Origin: Archaeoglobaceae archaeon
GTDB lineage: Archaea; Halobacteriota; Archaeoglobi; Archaeoglobales; Archaeoglobaceae
Length of the DNA stretch: 64,000 nt
Assembly: GCA_038734275.1 (NCBI GenBank)
Contig: JAVYOO010000001.1
Coordinates: 407,665 to 471,664, forward strand
Direction: 5' to 3'
The first letter of the stretch is position 1. The number at the start of each line of letters is the position of its first letter. The translations under genes and the position numbers were made by a program. This document shows, piece after piece, positions 35,621-43,877 of the stretch. The notes beneath the pieces are model-generated. The model worked only from the letters and a program-made list of their open reading frames with translations. It was not told where the DNA came from and searched no databases.

Positions 35621-36030
35621 AACTTGCCCCTTTTTTCAGCAACCTTCTCCTTGATAAACCTAATTATCTCCGAGATAGGTGTCCCCGGAATAAAGACTTC
35701 ATCGACCCCAATTTCCCTTAGCTTTGCTATATCTTCCGCTGGAATGGTTCCGCCTACCAATACCACGAGATCCTGTGGATTTCCACCATACTGCCTTATA
35801 TAATCCAAAACTCTTGGCACGATCGTATTATGTGCTCCGCTAAGAATGCTTATGCCAAGAACATCGACGTCCTCGTCTATAACTGCTCTTGCAACCTCCT
35901 GAGGAGTTCTGTGGATTCCAGTGTATATCACTTCGAAGCCTGCGTCTCGCAAAAATCTTGCAATAACCTTAGCACCCCTATCGTGTCCGTCAAGACCAAT
36001 TTTTGCAATAAGAACCCTTATTTTATCCAT
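35617..36030 (-). CDS. B12-binding subunit of second acyl-CoA mutase
   Basis: 137-residue cobalamin-binding domain with DxHxxG at Asp14, His16, Gly19 and LSGAHNTIV and LVGGTIP motifs. ATG at 36030 follows an AGGTGGTG site; an in-frame GTG lies three codons earlier. It sits nine bases after the mutase catalytic subunit and overlaps meaB, the layout expected for a mutase-reactivase set. It is similar to the subunit at 19676, so cross-assembly with the other catalytic subunit cannot be excluded. Confidence 0.92.
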   Translation of the reverse strand: MDKIRVLIAKIGLDGHDRGAKVIARFLRDAGFEVIYTGIHRTPQEVARAVIDEDVDVLGISILSGAHNTIVPRVLDYIRQYGGNPQDLVVLVGGTIPAEDIAKLREIGVDEVFIPGTPISEIIRFIKEKVAEKRGKL

Positions 36031-36039
36031 GAACACCAC

Positions 36040-37728
36040 CTAAATTATTATCGGTTTTCTGTAAGTTCCATAAACCTGCTTTAGCGTTCCCATGATTTCA
36101 CCAATCGTTGCATAGCTCTTTACTGCCTCGAAAATTGCGGGCATCAGATTTTCTCCGTTTTCTGCACTGCTCTTAAGCCACTCAAGGTTCTCCTTAACTG
36201 CCTTGCTGTCCCTCTCAGCCTTCACTTTCTTCAATCTCTCAATTTGTCTTCTTTCCACTTCTGGATCGATCTTTAAAATCGGTATCCCGAGCTTTTCATT
36301 TATCCTAAATCTGTTAACACCAACAACAATTCTTTTACCCTCCTCAAAGTCTCTCTGATACTTTGCAGAAGCTTCCGATATCTCTCTAACAAAGAAGCCG
36401 TTCTCTATACCCTTCAAAACTCCCCTGAGCATACTTCCATTTCCCATTTCCCTGATTCTCTCAATGTATTTCCATGCGAGCTTCTCGATTTTGTCTGTGA
36501 GCCATTCAACGTAGTAGCTACCCCCGAGCGGATCTACAACATTAGTGACCCCGCTTTCGTATGCAATTATCTGTTGGGTTCTCAGAGCGACCCTTACCGC
36601 TTCTTCACTTGGCAATGCCCATGCTTCATCGAAGCTATTCGTGTGCAGACTTTGACAACCGCCAAGAACTGCTGCAAGGGCTTGAAGTGAAACTCGAACT
36701 ATGTTGTTTAGCGGTTGCTGAGCGGTAAGCGTGCAGCCCGCGGTCTGAACATGGAACTTCATCCACCAAGATCTCGGATCCTTTGCTCCATAGTCCTTCA
36801 TTATTTTTGCCCACATTCTCCTTGCAGCTCTAAACTTTGCAATCTCTTCAAAGAAGTCGTTGTGAGAGTTGAAAAAGAAGCTCAGCTGGGGAGCAAGCCT
36901 GTCGATGTCTATTCCCCTTTCAATAGCAGATTCAACATAAGCCATGCCATCTGCAATTGTAAAGGCAAGTTCCTGCACCGCAGTGGAGCCCGCTTCTCTG
37001 ATGTGGTATCCCGAGATGCTGATCAGATTGAATTTGGGAACGTTCTTTATTCCCCATTCGAATATATCTGTTACGAGCTTAATCGAAGCTTCAGGAGGCA
37101 AAACAATCGTGTTTTGAGCATGAAATTCCTTAAGCATGTCGTTCTGGATAGTGCCCCTTAACATATCCCTCGGAACCCCTTGCAGATCTCCAATTGCGGT
37201 ATACATCGCCAGTATTATCCCCGCTGGTGGATTTATCGTAAAGGACGTGGAGATCTTATCAAGGGGAATGCCATCGAAGAGTATTTCGAAATCTCTAAGC
37301 GTATCAACAGCAACTCCGCATTTTCCAACTTCCCCCTCTGCAAGCGGATCGTCACTGTCGAGTCCCATAAGCGTTGGGAAATCGAATGCGGTGCTTAACC
37401 CAGTTTCGCCTTCTTCAAGAAGCATTTTCCATCTTTTGTTTGTGTCCTCAGCAGTCCCAAAGCCTGAAAAAAGCCTCATAGTCCAGAGTCTTCCACGATA
37501 CATTGTCGGATAAATGCCCCTTGTGAACGGAAACTCTCCGGGATAGCCTAAATCTCCTAAAAAGTCAAGATGCGCAATATCTGAAGGATCGTAAACCTCT
37601 TTTAACTCGATACCTGAGAGAGTTTCAAATTTTCTTGACTCCTTTTCAGTTTTCGAAAGCCAAGGTTCTAAGCATTCTTTCTCCCATTCCTTTCTTTTTT
37701 CTCTAATCTTTTCAGTGAGTTCCCCCAT
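36040..37728 (-). CDS. Acyl-CoA mutase catalytic subunit (isobutyryl-CoA mutase-like)
   Basis: 562-residue TIM-barrel mutase. It differs from the first copy at specificity positions: Phe in RLFSGFG where methylmalonyl-CoA mutases have Tyr89, and Lys in EASIKLVT where they have Arg207 that binds the free carboxylate. Runs such as FPTLMGLDSDDP, SGYHIREAG and FFFNSHNDFFEEIAKF resemble isobutyryl/hydroxyisobutyryl-CoA mutases. A TATA-like CTTTTATTC is about 29 bases before the ATG at 37728; an ATG seven codons upstream (37749) is also in frame. It heads the five-gene operon. Confidence 0.9.
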   Translation of the reverse strand: MGELTEKIREKRKEWEKECLEPWLSKTEKESRKFETLSGIELKEVYDPSDIAHLDFLGDLGYPGEFPFTRGIYPTMYRGRLWTMRLFSGFGTAEDTNKRWKMLLEEGETGLSTAFDFPTLMGLDSDDPLAEGEVGKCGVAVDTLRDFEILFDGIPLDKISTSFTINPPAGIILAMYTAIGDLQGVPRDMLRGTIQNDMLKEFHAQNTIVLPPEASIKLVTDIFEWGIKNVPKFNLISISGYHIREAGSTAVQELAFTIADGMAYVESAIERGIDIDRLAPQLSFFFNSHNDFFEEIAKFRAARRMWAKIMKDYGAKDPRSWWMKFHVQTAGCTLTAQQPLNNIVRVSLQALAAVLGGCQSLHTNSFDEAWALPSEEAVRVALRTQQIIAYESGVTNVVDPLGGSYYVEWLTDKIEKLAWKYIERIREMGNGSMLRGVLKGIENGFFVREISEASAKYQRDFEEGKRIVVGVNRFRINEKLGIPILKIDPEVERRQIERLKKVKAERDSKAVKENLEWLKSSAENGENLMPAIFEAVKSYATIGEIMGTLKQVYGTYRKPIII

Positions 37729-37840
37729 GAATTTATCTCTTTTTAACATGAATAAAAGCTTTTCTTGTATGTGTCTTCAACACGAAGCGGTTTTAAATCC
37801 ATGAAAAGTTTTAAATCTCGATCAAGCTAACAGCTTACCT

Positions 37841-38101
37841 ATGGACGAGTTTGATTTCTTTGACGAAGAAGAGGAAGAAATTGTTGAAGGAGAAGATGGA
37901 GTAAAACTTGCCGAAATTTACAAACTCACTATGAAGCTCCTGAGGTTACTTGAAGAATTAAAAAGTGTTGAATTAAAAGAATCCGCTTCCTTGATGCTCA
38001 TTAGAGAACTTATTGGAGAAGATAGAGTCCTACTGGGACTTGCTTCAAAAATGCTCCAAGATTTAAGTCTTCAATTCGACCGTGAAGACTATGTTAGTTA
38101 A
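37841..38101 (+). CDS. Small acidic protein, unrecognised
   Basis: 86 residues. The first 20 are almost all Asp, Glu, Phe (DEFDFFDEEEEE), the rest is a predicted pair of amphipathic helices rich in Leu, Glu and Lys. No Cys, no membrane segment. GTTTTAAATC TATA-like boxes lie 25-45 bases upstream. The gene is divergent from the mutase operon and overlaps the convergent flippase-like gene by eight bases. An acidic tail plus helices could fit a DNA mimic, chaperone or subunit of a complex, but I see no family match. Confidence 0.65.
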   Translation: MDEFDFFDEEEEEIVEGEDGVKLAEIYKLTMKLLRLLEELKSVELKESASLMLIRELIGEDRVLLGLASKMLQDLSLQFDREDYVS

Positions 38102-39065
38102 AAAATTTTTTGAAAATTCCCGCGTTTAGCGAAAGAATGCCAATTAAAATGTTAAGATGGTAAGTTATAAGTCTCCAGACCCCTACCAGAGAACCCAAAA
38201 TGCTGAGATCAACAAATTTCGAGTATAGATAAGCCATGCTTGTCTCAGCAATACCGCTACTGCCCGGAGTTAGCGGGATTAGAGAAATTACGACGATTAT
38301 CAGCTGAGCTGTATATGAAATCAGAAAATGTGGATCTTGGTTGAGGGAAAGCAATATTATCGATGGAATTAGGAATGTTGCGCTCCACATAAGCGCGGTT
38401 AAAGTGAAAAGCATCAATAAATTCATTGGATCTGAAAGCAACCTTAAAGAACCGTCTCTAAAATTTTTAAGTTCAATTTCAAGTCTTTCTGCAATTCTTT
38501 GCCTTTTGAAAATCTTATTTGCAATAGTTGAAAATTTCTGTATACTGCCCTCGTTCTTCAAGATCGCATAGAGAAAGTATAGAAATATAAAGAAGAGAAC
38601 GATGAATACAATTGCGACTCTGTAGCCAAGTTCTGTTGCAAAGCCCGTGAATATCAGGAATATCGGAAGAGCAAGGATGAAGAAAATCGAATCGAGAACT
38701 CTCTCAGTTATTACAACGAATGTGCTTTTTCCTAATGCCATTCCCCTATCGGAGAGCATTTTGATTCTTACAGGCTCCCCTCCCGCAGAAGAGGGGGTGA
38801 TTGCAGCAAAAAACATACTATTCATTGTAATTTTAACGGCACTTGCATAAGAAACCTGAAACTGAAGATACCTGGATATCTCCATAAGTCTTAAAGCCCA
38901 CAAAAACAGAAATACGAGCTGGAATAATACTGCCAACGCTAAAAATGTCAGATTAACTCGACTAAGGGATTCCCAAGTCAGACTTGTTTCTGTAAGTTTG
39001 AAGATTATAGCAGTCGTGACTAAACTTATCAGAATTCCGAGTATGGCAGATCTCAAACCCCTCAA
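38094..39065 (-). CDS. UPF0104 / LPG-synthase transmembrane-domain (flippase-like) protein
   Basis: 323-residue polytopic membrane protein with about eight hydrophobic helices and the family signatures TPSSAGGEPVRI near residues 92-103 and PLTPGSSGIAE near 262-272. These match the lysylphosphatidylglycerol synthase transmembrane domain family, which is found alone in archaea and often proposed to move lipid-linked sugars or lipids. No catalytic C-terminal domain is present. Monocistronic by appearance, convergent with the acidic protein gene. Confidence 0.85.
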   Translation of the reverse strand: MRGLRSAILGILISLVTTAIIFKLTETSLTWESLSRVNLTFLALAVLFQLVFLFLWALRLMEISRYLQFQVSYASAVKITMNSMFFAAITPSSAGGEPVRIKMLSDRGMALGKSTFVVITERVLDSIFFILALPIFLIFTGFATELGYRVAIVFIVLFFIFLYFLYAILKNEGSIQKFSTIANKIFKRQRIAERLEIELKNFRDGSLRLLSDPMNLLMLFTLTALMWSATFLIPSIILLSLNQDPHFLISYTAQLIIVVISLIPLTPGSSGIAETSMAYLYSKFVDLSILGSLVGVWRLITYHLNILIGILSLNAGIFKKFFN

Positions 39066-39102
39066 TTTGACCCCTTAAGAAATTTATTCTGGATTTTAAA
39101 AG

Positions 39103-39717
39103 TTATGGAACCTCGCCCGCAATTATAATGACGAGCCTGCTCCAGAATCTATATGGGCCCATTTCGAAAAACTCGATATTTTTAAGTCCAGCCTTTTTAA
39201 ACCAGTCGAGACATTGTTCAGTTGACGGAAAAAGCATGATACTCTCTGCAAACCTCCTAACCAGAAAATTATCTGGTCTTCTTGGTGCGAGAACTACAAC
39301 CTTTCCACCTTTCTTTGTGACTCTTACCATCTCCAAAATTCCCTTAAGCGGGTTTGGCCAGTATTCTATACTTCCTGCAGAAATTGCTGCATCGAACGTT
39401 TTATCTTTAAAAGGCAGGTTTTCTGCATCTCCAAGAATGAAATTGGCACTTAATTTCTTTTTTGCTTTTTTTATCTGTTCTTTGCTCAAATCAACGCAAA
39501 AAATTTTCTTTTGAGGCACTATTCTCGCTATTCCAAGCGTGGTAAATCCAGTTCCACATCCCACCTCCAAAACACTGTCATCTTCACCAATTTCAGCCAT
39601 TTCGATTACTTTTTCACGCATTTCATTCGAGTAAAATAATGGATTGACATAATCGTATACCTTGGAAAAATACCTGTAAAATCTTTGAGCCCTGTGCTTG
39701 TGATCTAAAAGAGCCAT
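39103..39717 (-). CDS. SAM-dependent methyltransferase (UbiE/MPBQ-like)
   Basis: 204-residue class I methyltransferase. Motif I VLEVGCGTGFTTL, an acidic strand (FCVDLS), motif LGDAENLPF and the post-motif AISAGSIEYWPN are clear. The N-terminal RFYRYFSKVYDYVNPLFY stretch resembles quinone-biosynthesis methyltransferases, so methylation of a menaquinone or related lipid quinone is a reasonable guess. Its ATG follows the rpS6e stop with no gap (TAAATG), so the two are co-translated. Confidence 0.85.
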   Translation of the reverse strand: MALLDHKHRAQRFYRYFSKVYDYVNPLFYSNEMREKVIEMAEIGEDDSVLEVGCGTGFTTLGIARIVPQKKIFCVDLSKEQIKKAKKKLSANFILGDAENLPFKDKTFDAAISAGSIEYWPNPLKGILEMVRVTKKGGKVVVLAPRRPDNFLVRRFAESIMLFPSTEQCLDWFKKAGLKNIEFFEMGPYRFWSRLVIIIAGEVP

Positions 39718-40095
39718 TTACTTTATTATCTCTTCAAGCGGAACTTTTCCGTGTTTCACAACTTTTACGTTAATTTGCAGGATATCTTTTGTGATAACCC
39801 TGCCTCTTACAATCTTCCTTTTTCTTAATCCTGGCTCTTTTGGTCTAAATCCAATCCCGCCTGAGAGCAGAATCTTCTTCCTGCTACCACCAGGAATGTC
39901 AGGACGCATGGGGAACCCATCTTTATCCGAACCTCCGGTTATCTGAAGTTCGTAATCAGGCGGTAAATCAAGAATCGTTCCGCTTATTATTTCTCCTATC
40001 TGTTTTCCTATCAATCGGTTAGCATTCGCTCCGCTCACAGTTTTCTGATAAGCCTTGCCAGTTTTTGGATCCGAGATCACGACTCTGAATTCCAT
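39718..40095 (-). CDS. rps6e: 30S ribosomal protein S6e
   Basis: 125-residue archaeal-eukaryotic small-subunit protein. It begins MEFRVVISDPKTGKAYQ and carries GGSDKDGFPMRPD, GIGFRPKEPGLRKRK, all typical of S6e. Archaeal forms are half the length of eukaryotic S6 and lack the phosphorylated tail. The gene is probably leaderless, with its TATA box at 40117-40124 placed about 25 bases upstream and apparently shared with the divergent stress-protein gene. Confidence 0.97.
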   Translation of the reverse strand: MEFRVVISDPKTGKAYQKTVSGANANRLIGKQIGEIISGTILDLPPDYELQITGGSDKDGFPMRPDIPGGSRKKILLSGGIGFRPKEPGLRKRKIVRGRVITKDILQINVKVVKHGKVPLEEIIK

Positions 40096-40116
40096 AGCAT
40101 TGCCTTTTTCGAAATG

Positions 40117-40124
40117 TTTATAAG
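40117..40124. promoter_or_regulatory. Bidirectional TATA box between rps6e and universal stress gene
   Basis: The only TATA-like element (TTTATAAG; CTTATAAA on the other strand) in the 51-base divergent gap. Its centre is about 25.5 bases from the S6e ATG and 26.5 from the stress-protein ATG, the expected TATA-to-start distance for leaderless transcripts in both directions. Shared use is inferred from this symmetry. Confidence 0.6.
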
Positions 40125-40146
40125 CATTGCTGATCCGCTGCAGATT

Positions 40147-41007
40147 ATGGTGGTGCTTGAAAAGATGCTATTTCCAACAGATTTCTCACCATACAGCATG
40201 ATCGTCTCTGAGTTTTTGGAAGACTTCAAAAATGCCGGAGTTAAGGAAGTTGGTGTTCTCTTCGTTATAAACACAGCGAGATTAAGTTCCGTCAGTGGTG
40301 GTTTCGACCTTGGAAGATACATAGAACTCGAAGAAAAAAGAGCTGAAGAAGAGCTTCCAAAGCTACTGGATAAAATTGAAAAGACTGGTTTAAAAGCAAA
40401 GGTAATTAAACCATTCCCGTCTGGCAATCCTGTTAACGAAATTGTCAAAAACTCAAAGTCTTATGATTTCATATCGATTGGTGCACGTGGGAGGGGAATT
40501 TTCAAGGAGATCCTACTTGGGAGCGTATCTGAAGGGGTTGCGAGAAAATCAGAAATTCCGGTTTACGTCTTCAAGTCAAAAACCGAAATACTGGAAAATG
40601 AAATCAAATGCTACAAGCCCTGCGATTTCCTGTTCAGAAAAATTCTTGTAGCATATGATTTCTCCAAGTTTGCCCAGAGAGCTCTGGAATACGCCACAGA
40701 AATTGCAAAAAGAACTAGTGGCGAAATGATACTGTTGCATGTGGATGAAGACAGCAAGAGCAGAAAAGATGACCTGAAAGCTGTAGCAGATGATTTAAGG
40801 GCAAAAGGAATTAAATTAACAGAAATCAACGTTTCTGGATCACCCGCAAAAATGATAATTTCGAAACAAGAAGAACTCAAGGCCACCACGATATTTCTGG
40901 GCTCTCGAGGGCTCAGTTTACCCAGATCCCTTATCGGAGGTAGCGTCTCGGATCCTGTTATCAGAATGAGCGAAGTTCCCGTATTCGTTTCCAAGGGTCC
41001 GAAATGA
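40147..41007 (+). CDS. Tandem universal stress protein (two Usp domains)
   Basis: 286 residues made of two UspA-type domains. Each ends in an ATP-binding G-x2-G-x9-G-S motif (GARGRGIFKEILLGS and GSRGLSLPRSLIGGS), so both halves probably bind ATP. ATG at 40147 is chosen from the TATA spacing; an in-frame ATG 33 bases upstream overlaps the TATA box itself. It overlaps the LeuD-like gene by four bases. Divergent from rpS6e. Confidence 0.9.
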   Translation: MVVLEKMLFPTDFSPYSMIVSEFLEDFKNAGVKEVGVLFVINTARLSSVSGGFDLGRYIELEEKRAEEELPKLLDKIEKTGLKAKVIKPFPSGNPVNEIVKNSKSYDFISIGARGRGIFKEILLGSVSEGVARKSEIPVYVFKSKTEILENEIKCYKPCDFLFRKILVAYDFSKFAQRALEYATEIAKRTSGEMILLHVDEDSKSRKDDLKAVADDLRAKGIKLTEINVSGSPAKMIISKQEELKATTIFLGSRGLSLPRSLIGGSVSDPVIRMSEVPVFVSKGPK

Positions 41008-41501
41008 TGAGGCTAAAGGGAAGAGCCTGGAAATTTGGGGATAACATTTCAACAGACCACATAACTCCTGGCAGATACTATCATTTACGGAGCAACATGC
41101 CCGAGCTTGCAAAACACATAATGGAGGATGCAGATCCAGAGTTTATCAAAAAATTTAAGCCCGGGGATTTTATTGTCGCAGGTAAAAACTTCGGGATGGG
41201 TAGCAGTAGAGAGCATGCTCCACTTGCCTTGAAGATCGCTGGAGTTAGTGCTGTCATTGCAAAATCTTTTGCAAGAATCTTTTACAGAAACGCTATAAAC
41301 ATCGGACTCCCACTACTCATAGCCCCCACAGACGAAATTAAAGATGGAGAAGAGATCGAAGTCGATATCTCAAAAGGAGTGATTTACACGCAAAGGGGAG
41401 AAATAAAGTCCAAAAGTTTGCCAGAAGTGATGATAAAAATCTTAAACGAGGGGGGGCTTGTCAACTACATAAAGAGGCATGGCGATCTTGAGCTGAAATA
41501 A
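41004..41501 (+). CDS. 3-isopropylmalate dehydratase / homoaconitase-type small subunit
   Basis: 165-residue swivelling domain of the aconitase superfamily. [17 protein letters not shown] and the [11 protein letters not shown] signature are present. The loop that sets substrate choice reads YHLRS, nearer to the LR type of homoaconitase-like enzymes than to the YLVY type described for isopropylmalate isomerase, so the substrate is uncertain. The large subunit is not next to it. It is translationally coupled to a universal stress gene, an unusual pairing; two successive ATGs (41004, 41007) are possible starts. Confidence 0.88.
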   Translation: MMRLKGRAWKFGDNISTDHITPGRYYHLRSNMPELAKHIMEDADPEFIKKFKPGDFIVAGKNFGMGSSREHAPLALKIAGVSAVIAKSFARIFYRNAINIGLPLLIAPTDEIKDGEEIEVDISKGVIYTQRGEIKSKSLPEVMIKILNEGGLVNYIKRHGDLELK

Positions 41502-41579
41502 ATTCAATGTTATCTTTTTATTATTTTCTGCTCATTTAACCAATTGGGAAACTTTTTTAATTATGGGAAGATTGCCAAC

Positions 41580-41939
41580 ATGCACAGATTGAGGGGACAC
41601 CACTTGATTTGTCTTCACTTCTTCAAAGGCGAGGGCTATGATGAGGAGTTCAAGAAAAGATTAAGGGAGATCCTAAAAAATATTTCAGTTGTGGAGATCG
41701 TTGAAGGAGTGGATGAAATATGCGAATTTTGCCCTCACAATCTTGGCTATTGTAATTATCATCCCGAAGCTGAAAAAGAAGTTAAAGAACTTGATAATCT
41801 TGCCTTAAGGCTAATCAAACTTGAAATTGGTTCAAAGATCGGATGGAGCGAACTAAAATCCAAGATTCCAAGTGTGCTCGAAGACTGGAAGAATTTTGCA
41901 TGCAGAAATTGTGAGTGGAGAGTGGTCTGTAATGTTTGA
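41580..41939 (+). CDS. DUF1284 family Cys-rich protein
   Basis: 119 residues starting MHRLRGHHLICLHFF, the hallmark of DUF1284. Seven Cys (11, 48, 51, 58, 108, 111, 117) in CxxC pairs suggest an Fe-S cluster; some relatives are noted as iron-sulfur binding. ATG at 41580 has a TTTTTTAATTAT TATA box about 26 bases upstream, so an in-frame start 36 bases earlier is not needed. It overlaps carS by eight bases and heads the DUF1284-carS-pyrE operon. Confidence 0.85.
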   Translation: MHRLRGHHLICLHFFKGEGYDEEFKKRLREILKNISVVEIVEGVDEICEFCPHNLGYCNYHPEAEKEVKELDNLALRLIKLEIGSKIGWSELKSKIPSVLEDWKNFACRNCEWRVVCNV

Positions 41940-42471
41940 TTTGCTGATCAAGGTTATATGGCTTCTCCTTCCCGCATACACTCCAAATAACTTTGCGGTA
42001 ATTCTTGGTGGGCTGAAACCAATTGACTTTGGAAAGAACTTCATAGATGGTCGTAGAATTTTGGGAGATGGAAAAACTATTTCGGGATTCTTTGGAGGTA
42101 TTTTGGGCGGAATTCTTGTTGCAAATATCCAGAGAGTAACAGAACCGCAAATTGGCATAAAGCTCTTCTCTTCACTTCAATACAGCGAATTTCTGTGTTT
42201 AATTCTGGCTTTCACATTTGGGTCTATGGTGGGGGATTCTCTTGGAAGCTTTTTTAAACGAAGACTCGGTTTTGAAAGGGGTAGTAGTTTACCGATTGTC
42301 GATCAGCTTACTTTTCTTCTCTTTGCTATGGCATTCGCAAGTCTTACAGGCGCTTTCTGGGAATTTTTTGGAATTCTCGAGATAGCGATAGCAATTGTAA
42401 TAACTCCAGTGCTTCACATATTGATTAACCTGCTGGCCTATAAAATGAAATTGAAGGAGGTGCCATGGTGA
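41932..42471 (+). CDS. carS: CDP-archaeol synthase
   Basis: 179-residue membrane protein of the DUF46/CarS family that joins CTP to digeranylgeranylglyceryl phosphate in archaeal lipid synthesis. About five hydrophobic helices, and the characteristic polar loops PIDFGKNFIDGRRILGDGKT and MVGDSLGSFFKRRLGFERG. The ATG at 41932 lies within the end of the DUF1284 gene and gives the usual N-terminus MFDLLIKVIW. Its TGA overlaps pyrE. Confidence 0.94.
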   Translation: MFDLLIKVIWLLLPAYTPNNFAVILGGLKPIDFGKNFIDGRRILGDGKTISGFFGGILGGILVANIQRVTEPQIGIKLFSSLQYSEFLCLILAFTFGSMVGDSLGSFFKRRLGFERGSSLPIVDQLTFLLFAMAFASLTGAFWEFFGILEIAIAIVITPVLHILINLLAYKMKLKEVPW

Positions 42472-42989
42472 GCCTTGTTAAAAGGCTGATCGAGGTAGGA
42501 GCTCTAAAATTTGGAGACTTTGTTTTGTCCTCAGGGAAGAGGAGCAACGTTTACGTCGACATAAAACTTGCAGTTACATATCCAGATATCCTCGAGATGA
42601 TCGCAGAGGGAATTGCGGAAATTTTAAAAAAATATGAATTTGATAAAATTGCATGTATAGAACTTGGAGGAGTTCCGATAGCAACTGCGGTATCTCTAAA
42701 GACAAAAAAACCGCTTGTTATCTTCAGAAAAGAACAAAAAAGCTATGGACTTGGTGGAGACAGGATTGGAGAGCTAAGAGAAGGAGAGAGAATTGTAATT
42801 GTAGAAGACGTGATCACCACGGGTAAATCCGCCCTTTCAGTAGCTGAGAGAGTAAAGAAAGGGGGAGCAATAGTTACGACGATCGTTGCAGTTGTGGATA
42901 GAGAAGAGTCAGAATTAAAGTTTGAGAGTGTTTTAAAGTTAAGCGATTTAATAAAAGCGAAGAATCTCTTCGATCCCACCAAATTTTAA
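42465..42989 (+). CDS. pyrE: Orotate phosphoribosyltransferase
   Basis: 174-residue type I phosphoribosyltransferase for pyrimidine synthesis. The PRPP motif VIVEDVITTGKSA is at residues 111-123 and the flexible catalytic loop with RKEQKSYGLGG precedes it. ATG follows GGAGGTG and overlaps carS by seven bases. The 3' end overlaps the convergent regulator gene by about 42 bases. The dihydroorotase gene pyrC lies 6 kb away in another operon. Confidence 0.95.
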   Translation: MVSLVKRLIEVGALKFGDFVLSSGKRSNVYVDIKLAVTYPDILEMIAEGIAEILKKYEFDKIACIELGGVPIATAVSLKTKKPLVIFRKEQKSYGLGGDRIGELREGERIVIVEDVITTGKSALSVAERVKKGGAIVTTIVAVVDREESELKFESVLKLSDLIKAKNLFDPTKF

Positions 42990-43877
42990 CTCCTCCATTT
43001 CTTTTTTAAAGCATTCAAAATCAACTTCAAAATTGTAACTATGGAGAGACTTGCCAATTAAGTCTCTGGAAAATCCAATAAGCGCTGCAAGATCCTCTAC
43101 GCCATCTTTTGGGCTTGATTTATCGTATTCTTTAACAAATGAATCAAAAATATCTCTATTCTTCTCAAAAAATTCGTTGTTAACCGCAAGAGAGCAACAA
43201 AGGAAATCTCCGAGAATAGAAGAAAAATACTCGGCTTTACCTGGAAGCATCGTTAGATAAGGCTCCCATATTGCCACACCTCTCAGATTAGGGAGTTCAG
43301 CAATCATATCTTCCGGCGAATTAAAATATCTTATCCTTTCCTCAATTCCACTAACTTTCATAAACTTTCTAAGAATTCTTTCCATTGTTGAAAACTCCGA
43401 ACAACCAAAGTCTCTCCCGTTTGAGAAGATTACGCCACAACCATTCATGGCTATTGGCCTAAAAATCGTTATATTTTTCATCAACACTCCAAAAAAGGCT
43501 TGAGTCACAAAAGGACTTGCAACCACATCGACTAAACCGTGAACAAGATCTTTTGTCGCCTCAATACCATTCTGGTAAATCTTGAAGATTGCCCCTACTT
43601 TTTTTCCTGCAGATACGACTCTTACGTATTCGCTCGCCTTTAGAATACCAATTCTTAAAACTCCCTCAATGGGTTGCGGATAAAACTTTGAAAGCCAGAC
43701 TCGGTAGGATTTGGGTGAAACCTCAACCCTTGCAATGATCTTTTTCTCTTCCAGAAACGACAGAATTTCCGATACAGTCGATTTTGAAAGGTTCAATTTC
43801 CTTGCTATATCGCTCTGAAGTTCACCCCTCTCTTTCACTCTTTCAAGGAGAGATATTATCTTATTTTCAGCTCTCAT
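42948..43877 (-). CDS. Winged-helix regulator fused to NMT1/periplasmic-binding-like domain
   Basis: 309 residues. Residues 5-65 form a winged helix-turn-helix of MarR/ArsR type (DIARKLNLSKSTVSEILSFLEEKKI). The rest, from about residue 75, looks like a type II periplasmic-binding fold (LRIGILKASEYV, GLVDVVASPFVTQAF, ISNSPEDMIAEL-like region, AIWEPYLTML), as in NMT1/THI5 or taurine-binding proteins, but without signal peptide. It is probably a ligand-sensing transcription factor; the ligand is unknown. It overlaps purB by 11 bases at its start, so it is in the aTrm56-purB operon. Confidence 0.75.
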   Translation of the reverse strand: MRAENKIISLLERVKERGELQSDIARKLNLSKSTVSEILSFLEEKKIIARVEVSPKSYRVWLSKFYPQPIEGVLRIGILKASEYVRVVSAGKKVGAIFKIYQNGIEATKDLVHGLVDVVASPFVTQAFFGVLMKNITIFRPIAMNGCGVIFSNGRDFGCSEFSTMERILRKFMKVSGIEERIRYFNSPEDMIAELPNLRGVAIWEPYLTMLPGKAEYFSSILGDFLCCSLAVNNEFFEKNRDIFDSFVKEYDKSSPKDGVEDLAALIGFSRDLIGKSLHSYNFEVDFECFKKEMEELKFGGIEEILRFY

